Shown here: positions 13,101-25,100 of the stretch, one piece after another
Layout of the letters: each line of letters opens with the position of its first letter
Position numbering within the stretch: position 1 is the stretch's first letter
DNA from: Liolophura sinensis
Taxonomy: Eukaryota > Mollusca > Polyplacophora > Chitonida > Chitonidae
NCBI RefSeq assembly: GCF_032854445.1
Contig: NC_088298.1
Coordinates: forward strand, 12,017,504 to 12,081,503
Direction of reading: 5' to 3'
Length of the DNA stretch: 64,000 nucleotides
Made by a program: the position numbers and the translations under genes
Notes under the pieces: generated by a model
The model's database searches: none
The model's input: only the letters and a program-made list of their open reading frames with translations
Told to the model about the DNA's origin: nothing

Positions 13101-16100
13101 ATGTGTATAATCCCAAACATTTACAGCCCAGGCTGTTCCTAACAGCTCCTGCGACCAGCAGTCAGCTTACGAGAATGTGGAGGTGCTCTATGAAAACTGC
13201 GGGGAGGTAACTCCGTCTTCTGACGCCATGGATACCGACGAACTGTTCGACTACGTGCAGGGTTTTCTGGCGGACCCGGAAAGTTTGGAAGCTGCCTTTA
13301 AGGTACAACTTCCTATCAAATCAGTGCTCATCATCAAAGAATCTAATTTATTTATTTATTTATTTATTTGATTGTTGTTTTATGCCGTACTTAAGAATAT
13401 TTTCACTTATACGACAACGGCCAGCATTATTATTGGGCAGAGCCAAGGGAAAAACTCACCAAACCTTCTCAGATACGGCTGGCCGACCTTCTCAGATACG
13501 GCTGGCCGACCATCTCAGATATGGCCGGTGAGAAGAATCTAATTAATAAGAAGTTCAATGAAACAACGGCAAACCCAGTGGATCGTAAATATAATTCTAC
13601 AATCTAAGAGTTTGTTTAAATGCACTATTACAGTTACAGTGTTTCAGCGTCTACATTTCACGTCCAGCGTAGACTCCCAATTGACAAAGGCGGTTTGTTT
13701 GTTAAGGTAACATTAGTGACCTGTTAATCAATATGTAATCGTTAAGTTTTCGCCTTTCCTTGGCCCTGTTTTCCTTCCAGTGCCAACGCTGCTAATCTTA
13801 AGGGTTAAGATAGACGTTGACAACTTATAGCCTATACCCTGGGCATTATTTTCATTACTACTAGCCTCGCTAAGATAAAGGTAGTTGTAATCCTTGGTCA
13901 GGCTGATCACTGCCGTATGAATTTATTTCGAATTATGTGGACGTTGTAAAATCTTTTTACTTAATAGAAGGAAAACCAGTTTCTGTATAGGAAATTAAAC
14001 CACACCAAATGATGTCTCGTTTCTTTCTACAGGAGATCCCTATCTCGCTGGCCACATCTGACTTTGTCTTGTTTCTTTCTACAGGAGATACCTATCCCGC
14101 TGGGCACATTTAACGTTGTCTTGTTTCTTTCTCCTGGAGATCCTTATCCCGCTGGCTACTTCTGACTTCGTTTTCTTTCTTTCTGCAGGAGATCCCTATC
14201 CCGCTGGCCACATCTAACGAAGCTCTGCAGCCATGGAACCTGAAGAAAAACCGCTACCGCCATGTTCTGCCATGTGAGTGTGCATCTGGTCCCGGTGCAA
14301 TGTTTTCATTGCATTGTTGTGCATTTCTGGTGTGCGGATGCATTTTGGTGTATTGATCTACTAATTGTGTAATATGTATTTCTACTATACGGATGCTGAG
14401 GTGGTTAGCATGTCAGCGCGGCGCAATGACCCAGGGACCTTTCACCAATGCTGTTGCTGAGAGTTCAGCTCATGCTGATCTCCTCTCCAGCCATATGTGA
14501 GAAGGTGTGACAGCAAACTGCGGATGGTCCGGGGTTTCACCCGGGCTCTCCCCAGTTTTCTCCCGCAATAATGTTGGCCGCCGTCCTATAAGTGAAATAT
14601 TCTTGAGTATGGCGTAAAACTTCAATGAAATAGGTAAATAAATAAATAAATAAATAAATAAATATACGAAAAACAGTCAACAGAAATCAGTCTGTTGCAA
14701 GCCAGTCCAAACCTTTGATTGTGTACCCAAGTAGAAGCCGCTATATAAATCAATACCAGATACTTTTGGCAAAAATTCGCTAATAAAATCAAATGTTCAA
14801 TATTTACCAAGAATTGCTCAAATTATTTTACTGTTCTGCTTATTAGATTTGTACCTGTTCTGTTATTGTGCAAAACTGATTCTAAAATTTGAAAAAGTTA
14901 TAATGCGTCCCATTTTACAGCTTTTGGGAACTTTGTTACCGAGTTTGAATGGATAAAAACTTTGCAAGAAGATATTTTGTGAAGGCTAATTATTCTGATT
15001 ATTCTATGGGATTTGCGCTGGTCGATTTTTCGCCAAAAATCTATGATATAGTCTCTTAAAACAACATTCAAATAAATATATATATATATATTTTCTCCTT
15101 TGCTGTACAGTTGATGGCTGCCGAGTTCTACTGCAACAACCCGAGGGCGAGGAACAGACTGACTATATCAACGCCTCCTACATCGATGTAAGTATCCAGA
15201 ATGATGAAGTCACCGTTCAAAACCGGATTCAGATTGCTTGTTGCAAATTTCAGATCACTGAAAACATTGTTAGTGTGTAGAAAAGCTCTTGTGGCCACTT
15301 AGTACTTAATCGTTAAAGCACGAGGTGATATATTTGCCCACGTTTCTCAATTCAGATGCTTTTTGTTTATGTGGTACTTTGAGTTTTCTTCTTCTTCTTT
15401 CAGGGTTACCAGAAACCAAGAGCTTACATAGCAACTCAAGGTAATAGTGCTCAGTTCTCCTAAACAAAGACACGGCTAAGAACTGTCGATAGGTCAGACT
15501 ATTGTGTGACTAATGAAGTGGCAGGTTCGAATACAGCTCTCACTGTTGCGGCAACGGCTAAAAGTCAGGAGGATCGTCAGGTTGCTGGTGGAAGGTGATG
15601 GTTCATCCGTCCCACACCGCATCCCTCCAACACCGCATCCCTCCCACACCGCATCCCTCTCACACCGCATCCTTCCAAAACTGCATCCCTCCAACACCGC
15701 ACCCCTCCACCTACAAACATAAGCTGCCTCGTATTTGTGAATAATCGTTGAGTATGGAGTTAAACAGATAATTTCGTACAATTGAAAAAAACAAATATAG
15801 AAACTGTTTTAATGATTTAGTTCCTTTATTCATGAAATTGACTGGTATTGTGTAAGCCCGTGATGTAATTGTGAATATCGTGTAGATGCGATTTAAAGTT
15901 CTTTCAGGACAATGAATTATGGCAGCCTAAAGCGTATCGCTAGAAAAATGTGGTCTTTTTTTAAATGTCAATTCTTTCAATTTTCTTCTCTTCGTTCAGG
16001 CCCGACGCCAGTTATGATCGATGACTTCTGGAAAATGGTCTGGCAAGAGAAATGTGGGAAGATTGTCATGTTGACGAATTTACTGGAAACGGGGCGAGTA

Positions 16101-19100
16101 GGTTAATTATTCCCATAGGGTTTCATTACAATTTTAGTTGGTCAGGTAGTTCTCCCTATATCCAGTGTAACAGGTGGAGACACACACTGTATAATATTTC
16201 TGTAATTCACTCAGAAAAATAGAGTAAGTCTTAAAAATAGTGTACAAACACAAAAGGAATTAATTTAGCATTGATTTGCGTACACTCATTTTACCTTTAA
16301 CGTTGGTCTGTCGTATATTTGATTGGCGTTAGCATCTTAACAGAGATTTGACTGCAAAAAAACATATGAAACGGTGTTGTACTTTTACAACACTATGCGT
16401 ATGTAAATGCGTAACAGACTAAATATACAGACAGAAGAAAGCTGTTTATCTATAGACAAGAGTACCGTATCCCAAACTGCCAGAAAATTGTACTGCAAAT
16501 ATACAAAGTTGTTATTACACTGCATTCAGTCCTGAGGGGAATGTACCTTTATTTATGCACGACTTATTTATTTCTGCTTTACCAGAGGAAGTGTGACCAG
16601 TACTGGCCTGACGCAGGCTCACAGATATATGGCGACATAGAAGTGGAATACCTGTCAACTGAAGATTTTGCTTACTTCACTGTCCGCAGTTTTAAACTTA
16701 CAAAGGTAAATATTATTTCATAAATGTTAGGACACAAACTCTTGCCTTAGAGTGAGTTGTACAAATAATACAAAAAGTTATCCAGTAATGAGAGTAATTA
16801 TGATAGCAAGTATTTTGATCCAAATCAAGTAAAATTAACCTCATAAATCATTTATACACCTTATAACTTCAGAATCTAAAATCAAAATTACGCGTCAGCA
16901 ACAAAATGATAATAAGCCTGTATAAGATGAAGACTACATAATTTGAAGATCGATTTATTCATTGATATGATTGGTGCTTTGCGCCGTACTCATTTGCTGG
17001 CAGACCTTCCCACGTTCAGTCGGAAAAGAAGACAGCATGAGCTGGACTCACACTGACCATTGGTGAGAGGCTCCTGGGTCATTACGCTGCGCTAGCGCGC
17101 TAACCAACTGAGCCACGGAGGCCCCTAATTTGAAGATCGAGCGACTCTCGTGAAAAGAACAAACGTTAATAACAGCATGTATGAAATATAATGCTGAATA
17201 ATTAAACCCATCATTCTTAATGTTTTGAAAGCCTTTGTAGTCATGTAGCCATTACTGAAGGTCTAGGAATATATATATCCTATAGGCTCTGTGCTAGGCA
17301 TGTAGGTTTAGTTATTGCTGGTTTAAAATCATGTGTCATAATAGTCTGATAGTTGATAGCGTCGTACATTACCTGTCGCAGGGAACGGATGTTAAAACTG
17401 TCACCCAGTTCCACTTCCGGAACTGGTCTGACCATGATGCACCGGACGACACCACGGGGATACTTCACTTCCGGGACAAGATACGCGACACCAACGTGGA
17501 AACAGACGGTCCGACAGTTGTCCATTGCAGGTAACTACTTAGTCTTCAGACAATCACACAGCTTTGTTGATATGAAGTTAAAACAGTACCTAAGGCGGGG
17601 GATGATGATTTTACAGCTATCTGTAACTTATCTTATCGGAGAGAGATTCGATTTCTTTATCTCAACACCGAATATTGAATAGCGTGCCGCTGTTATACGA
17701 ATAAAGAATTTCTATATTCTTATACCAAATAACCAGCTGTCGTACAGAATATACCACTTTATTCGGATGTCACTTAAGAAGTTTACACCTATATACGTGC
17801 GTGTGTTTTTGCTTTATTCGTTTTTCAAGGTGCTAGCATCTATTTTCGAGAAAATAATTATGGAGTAAACTTGTTATTGAAGACAACAACATATTCGAGT
17901 ATTAATATCTGGGATGCGAATAACGAGTAACGCGGTAGCGCCATGTTCGAGGAAATGTCTCATTTGCATGACATGAAAATAATAAATAAAGCGCTGCCAC
18001 CAGATGCGGGTCAGGAGGTTACTGAAGACCCGAATAACGACTAACGCTCTAGTATCCTATTCGTGAAAAGGTCATAATGGGAATACTGAATCACGTGCTA
18101 ACACTATACTGGAGAAAAGGTCTTACTGGAGAACCGATTAATGTGAAACATGCTAGATCGATTCCAGGATAAATTTTATTTGAAATCCCAATAATGAATA
18201 ATATGCTTGCATCATATTCGTGTCAGCACGTTACGGGTGTTAAGTTCTTTACTTTCAGCAGGTCTTTTGATATCTAAAATCGAATTTCATGGGTGGACCA
18301 TATTTATTATTGGCATAACGAATGTGAAATAAGAGAGCAATCTGAATAAGGAAAGGCGAAACGTGGTGCAAACTTCTATAGTAGTAGCATGTTATTCGAA
18401 ATGCGATTAAATAATGTTGTCTTAATATCACAACATTCGTTATTCCGATAACGGTTAATGAGTCTTACGCTAACCCCTGTCTGCCATTTTTTCAGTTCAT
18501 AGAGGAAGAGAAAAGATAACGGTATGTTTGCGAGAAAGTGCGCTCTTGTGGTTTGTTTTTGTCCTTTGTTTCATATATGATATGTGGCAATATCAAAATC
18601 AGGCGTTTATCTTTAGGCCTTTGCAACATAGCAACATGAGTTATAACACATCATTTATGTTTAGCGCCGGCGTGGGACGGACTGGGACGTATATAGCATT
18701 AGACATTTTAATTGAGCAAGCGCAGAAGGTCGGCGTCCTTGACATTGATAACTGTATCTTGAAGCTGAGGAAACAACGAATGCATATGATCCAAAATCCC
18801 GTAAGTGAAAGATAGTATTATCATTACATTCATTTTGTCGTCTTTGGATATTTAACGCCTTTCGTGATCCTACAGAAATAAAGGCAATCACGAGGCGAAA
18901 AATAAATGATAAGTTTCAAACAAACATTACCAATAAATGACTGACGTTCCAGTTTGAAAATCTATATTAAGTGGATGTATTTGGCAGCCAATTAAAGATG
19001 GACATTATTATACAACGATAGGTAATATTGTTTTTGTTCAGAATGATAACGTGTCATAAGTTTCAAAATGTTTTCTGTTGTATTGCTCTTTCGCAGACGC

Positions 19101-22100
19101 AGTACGAATTTTTGCACAAAGCTTTACGAGACGCAATCCTATGTACTAACTCATCTATATCAGCGGGTAAATTCCTGGAGGACAGCTTAACGGATACGGC
19201 GGGTACACAAACCAGAATAGCCAGTGAGTTTCTGGTAAGTCGTGTACAAATCTGGTGTATGAGGGAACAGTGAGTTTTCAGTTGTTGATGGAGGTGATGA
19301 TGGTGATGTACAAGTCTGGTGTAAAAGGGTAAAGTGGGTTTTCAGTTATTAATGAAAGTGGTGATAATGATGTACAAATCTGGTGTACCAGCGCGCAGTG
19401 GGTTTTCAGTTGTTGATGGAGATGATGATGATGATGTACAAATCTGGTGTACGAGCGCGCAGTTGGTTTTCAGTTGTTGATGGAGGTGATGATGATGATG
19501 TACAAATCTGGTGTACCAGCGCGCAGTGGGTTTTCAGTTGTTGCTGGAAGTGATGATGGTTATGTCATCATTCAGCGCACGCAACGTAAAAAAACAAGGT
19601 TTCTTTGTTATTTCGCTATATTCTTAATTCTGTTACGTTTAGAATGGATAGTGATTCGTCATATATTGGAACATTTATTTATATGAACGTATGGACAGGT
19701 CTGCCAGCAACCTGCGGATGGTCGTGGGTTTCCCCCGGGCTCTGCCCGGTTTCCTCCCACCATAATGCTTACCGCCGTCGTATAAGTGAAATATTCTTGA
19801 GTACGGCGTAAAACACTAATCAAATAAATAAATAAATAAACGTACGAACAATACACGATGCGCCACGGATTACAGTAAGTTGAATGTATAAGGTAGCATT
19901 CCTCGTGATTGCTCAAATGCTGACGAGTGCAACTAAATGCTATGCTGCTATTGCATTGTAATATATTCTTCTCCTTGATTACTATGCTTTATATGTTTCA
20001 TATTTTTATATCGAGAAATGTTATGATTAAATTCATGTCCAACGTCCTTATTTGCAGGCGTTGGGAAAGTTCCAGGCTTTGGAAAATCGAAAGAAAGAAA
20101 CGGTTTCCGAGAAGAAAAGTAAAAACAGATCAGATGATATTATCGCCTGTAAGTATTTGTATTATCATTTGTTTGATTTAACTGGGTTAATTGTTAACAG
20201 TCGTCGTTCATGATCGGCAATTAGAAGCTTTTAACATTCGTTCTAATCTCCACCTACCGGCCTTCTCACCCCACCCCCCGCCCCCGCACCCCACCCCGTA
20301 TTGCCACCATATTGTTGCAGCGTAAGCTTCTTAAGAAGTACATGTCCGACCTCCGCTCAGTAAAGAGGAAATCTGGAAAATAAAACTCTGCCTTAAAAGC
20401 AAGAAAAACACTAATATGTATACATCGGATAAAAGTGTATTAAACAATAGGAAAATAATTCGAATGACTTTTTATAGAATTACGTCGGAGCAGAAATATC
20501 AGTTTAACTGCTTGATCTATCTATTTCGTACACGTTACATGTATGTGAGGCCTTTAGTGCTGTAGCGATTTGCAAATGGTCTGACTTCCAGCCACATTGT
20601 GATTATAGTCAAGTTCAATTTGATCTTTCAGCTGATTTCCACAGAGTGTTTTTGTCCACGAATGTACCAGATAGGACGAATTACATTAACGCCATATTTG
20701 TCCCGGTGAGTGTCCTGAGGTGAAGGCCAATAACGTACGTCAGTCTATGGAGCGTTATTCACTTGGTTGACGCCCGCTTTTGATTTGGTTTATACGTGTG
20801 TGAAGCAGTTCACAGTTAACAGTTTTAACTAACAGTTAAAAAATTACATATGTACATCGTACATATTTGGCACATAAACACTACTTGGCACAGCCAACAA
20901 AACGGCGCTAAACGTGTTGGCCTCTGACGTCAGGTGATTTCACACTGAATTCTTAACCGAAATGTTAAGTGAACTGTTAATTGGCGCTTACGTCTTAAAC
21001 GAAGCACGTAGAGATTTCATACTTGGTACATAAAAATTACCTGGCAAGCCTTGCAAAACTGCGCTAAACGTTTTGGCGTCTGACGTCAGGTGACGTCACA
21101 TGGAATTGTTAACAGACCTGTGAACTGAACTGAACTGAACTGAACTGAACTAATTATATTTTCCTGAATTTTGCCTTTTAAAAAGTTGATTTTTAGTAAA
21201 TATTTTGTGTTCAAATCTCAGGAGTGGGGCGCTACCTTTTGTAGGCTATGTAAAGCACATGTAGTGAATATGTTCCACGTATGAAATCTCTAAGTTCAGT
21301 TAACAGTTCGATTAAGAATTCAGTGTGATGTCAACTGACGTCAGGCGTCAAAACTTTTAGGGCCGTGTAGTAGGCTGTGCCAAGCAGTGTTTGTGTACCA
21401 AATATGATATCTTTAGGTGTTTCGGATGAGGCATAATTGCCAGTTAACAGTTCAGTTAACAATTCAGTATGAATTCACCTAACGCCAGACGCCAAGACGT
21501 TTACCTCCTTTTTGTAAGGCTTGCCAAGAAATGTTTCTGTGGCAAGTATGAATTCTTTACGTGTTTTGGTTAAGACGTAAACGCCAGTGAACAGTTTTCT
21601 TAAGACTTCGTTGACTATTCAGTGTGGCGTCACCTTACGTCAAACGCCAAAATTTTCAGCGCCATTTTGTAGGGCTTGCGAAGTAATACTTGTGTTCCAA
21701 GTATGAAATCTCTACGTGTTTCAGTGTGACATCACGTCAGACGCCACAATTTTAGAGTGATTTTGTAGGTACCGAGTAGTGTTTGTGTGCCAAATATTTA
21801 TGGTGCACATATGTAATTTTTAAAATGTAAATGATTGTTTTATAATGGAAAATGATTAATAGTCCCTTTTGAATTGAGAATTGTTAACTATGAGCTGCGA
21901 GCCAACTTCACACACGTTTGGCTTGTTACTTTTCCATTATTTATTGGCTATCTATTCCTTTTGAGTTGGAAACTGACTCGAAAAAGTCCTCTTGGAATTT
22001 CATGTCATGGATTTATCACGAATAACCGTTGTTTTATATCATTTTGACCATGGCCTGCTGGTCGTGCACGTTTAAAAATAATATATCTTGGGTTATCATT

Positions 22101-25100
22101 ATCAATAACTTGAACAAGACATTATCCAAACGGGCACCTCTGAAACATACAGTTTTCTACTGAAGGTTGTGCTTAATGTATCAACATAAACACCTCCCAG
22201 CCCACTTTACGTTATGTGTCTGAAATTGCAAATCCGGCTGTATGTCTTATTCCTTGAATGTACCAAGTTCTGCTTGTATCGCCATTGTTGCAGTCGTTTT
22301 ACAAGAAGCAAGGCTTGATAGTGACTCAGACGCCTCTAACGGAGACTATCATTGACTTCTGGCGGCTGGTGTATGAGCAGAGGTGCTGCACTATAGTTTC
22401 ACTGGAAGACGATCCGCATGAGGTACATCTGCCGTCAGCTGAAAAATAGACTGTTCTAAAACATACTCTGCTTCGGGGGCGGTAGATCCGGACTCATTCT
22501 TGGGTCGGGTCATACCTAAGACCTTAAAAGAGGAAGTTGTAGCTTCCTCACTTGGCGTTCAGCATTATGGCAATAGTGCAACAACTGGTTAACCCGTGTC
22601 AGTTTTGGTGAAGTAACACTATATAAATGAGCGGTGGAAATCCTTCCTGCAACAAGAAGGCACAGTACACGTACATGCACGCTAAGAATTCCTTCGTCGC
22701 CATATAACTGAAAAATTGTTAAAGGCGACGTTAAACCCTAAGCACTCACTCACTCGAAAACATACTCCTCACAGCGCATTCACCTATATTCGCTTTACAT
22801 CACTACCACAACGATGAAATTTTGTGCAGAAATCTTGTATGTATTGTCTTTATCTAAAGTATGCATAACATGATTCGAAACAATTTTACTGATGACTGCC
22901 AATTGTATAGATTGACAGGAGTACATTACCATTGAGGCTAAACCTAGACAGCCTACGCGCATGGCACATGCAGGCTTGATCCAATCCTCAAGCTTGTCTC
23001 GTGGTGGTCGTGATTGCCACAAGGACAGCCCATAGCTGTAATGAGTAGAATGAGTCTAGAAACTAGTAGCGTGAGAAGGTCTGGCAGCAAAATGTGGATG
23101 GCTGTGGGTCTCCTTCCACCATAATGCTGGTTGCCCTCGTATAAACGAAATATCCTTGTTGTACGGTGTAAAACACCCGCATAAAGAGATAGACAGGTAG
23201 GGATATATTTCTGGAAAGTACGATTGTATAAATTTCAAGATATTTGCTCTTCACGGCGTGCCATGGTAATCCAGCATACACACCAATACCATACTTCTGT
23301 TCTGCATGGCATATACATGAATCTTCTCGGGACGTATTTCGAAATTTGTATTCAAACTTGTCACTTTTTATACATTCGACTGATGAAATCATTACAACTT
23401 CTTCGTATGTCTTTTCCTGTTTTTTTTAATTAACAGCTATGGCTCATTTATATAGAGTATTATTTTCAATAGTATATTTTTTAATTGTTGACACTCTGAG
23501 ATGAATTTGGGTTGAAGCTTGTTGATTACTAGTAGCTGTTTGAAGGATAAATGCAAATAATTTTTTTAAACGAAAATGATTTTGTTAAGAGAAAGGTTTT
23601 GCATACTACTGAACCATCACAGTTTTCCTATATATTGTTACTAACGAATCAAAATGTGTTTTACATCCATACAGGACCAGGAAAAGTATTGGCCAACGGC
23701 ACCCGAGGATCTAATAATCGGTCCATTCCGTGTGTCAGTGGAGGAGACGTCATTAACCAGCCCTGTAGTGACGTCACGGACTTTAATCTTACATTACATG
23801 ACGGAGGTAAGTTGTGATTTCACTGGTGACGGGATAAACATGTTGTCAGTTCGTTTTCTTTTGCTGGGTTATCAACATCCTGCTAACGATTACCTCAGGA
23901 GTTGCCATTTAGTACCTTCCTTTCTTGAATCAAGGCTTCGTGATTCATCTTTTGATTAGGCTTTGTCATGGACATACATACACACATACGTACATACATA
24001 AAGACAAGAGAGCACAAGACAAGACAAGACAAGACAAGACAAGACAAGCAGACAGATAGAAATTCCTTTAATTATAGCTGTATATCGCCCACTAACCTCT
24101 ATTGGTGTTATGTTTGCAGCAAGGAGCAGACAGTATGAGAATAAGACAGTTTTGTTTTACGGCCTGGCCCTCTGGGCAGGTAGTACCACCCTGCCCCAAG
24201 TCTCTGATATCCCTGCTGGAGCTGGTAGATGACTGGCATAGGGAGTCCGGCACACGGGACACCATCGTGCACTGTCTGTGAGTAAACACGTATTCTAACA
24301 CGGGATACAGCCCAGTTCCACCTGGCCCAAGTCTTCGCCCTAGTTAAACAATTTTCGATCATTCCGACCATTTCAAATACCTTCTCCTTTTCCCTTAAAA
24401 CCCTTATTTGGGCCTCCGTGGTTATAGCGTCTCAGCGCTGCGCAATGACCCAGCAGCCTCTAACCGATGCGGTCGCTGTGAGTTTAAGAGCAGCTCGTGC
24501 TGGCTTCCCAACCGGCCGTATGTAGGAAGGTCTTGCAGCAGCCTGCGGTTGGTTGTGGGTTTCCTCCCACCATAAAGCAGGTCACCGTCATATAAGTGAA
24601 ATATTCTTGAATACGGTGTAAAACACCAAATTTAAATAAAATAAATAAATAAATCAAATAATTTAATATCTTTTATTGTTTTGGCTTACCTTTACAAGTG
24701 AGAGAGGTTACGTTTTTGTCGCAGTTTATTTGTATGGACATATGTGTGTTTGTCATGAAACTTACAGAATAAGATATAGAAGGATTTTAAAAAAATTTTA
24801 TGCCTTTGGACTAATCATTTAAATTGACTGATGATGGAATATTAAAGCATTTTTACAAATATAAGCTGTATTTGAAGTCTGAAACAGCCATATATTCTTA
24901 TCTGCGACAGGAAGTTGAGAGTGTTGACAAGGTTGAGAATACTTGTTTCATGTTCCTATGGTAACTAGTCTAACACTTTACGCCATATACGCTATTTGAC
25001 GAAAGAATGTCAGTACCGAGAAAATATTTCCCCGTGAGGAAAATTCAAAAGCATAGGAACTAAAATTTTGTGACCTTGTTTTCCAGGAACGGAGCCTTCC

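Noticed and set aside
24120-24300. Alternative frame of RPTP exon 25 reading [15 protein letters not shown]
   Set aside because: It is open but lacks PTP motifs and does not join the neighbouring exons in phase; the chosen frame has FTAWPSG and VHC.
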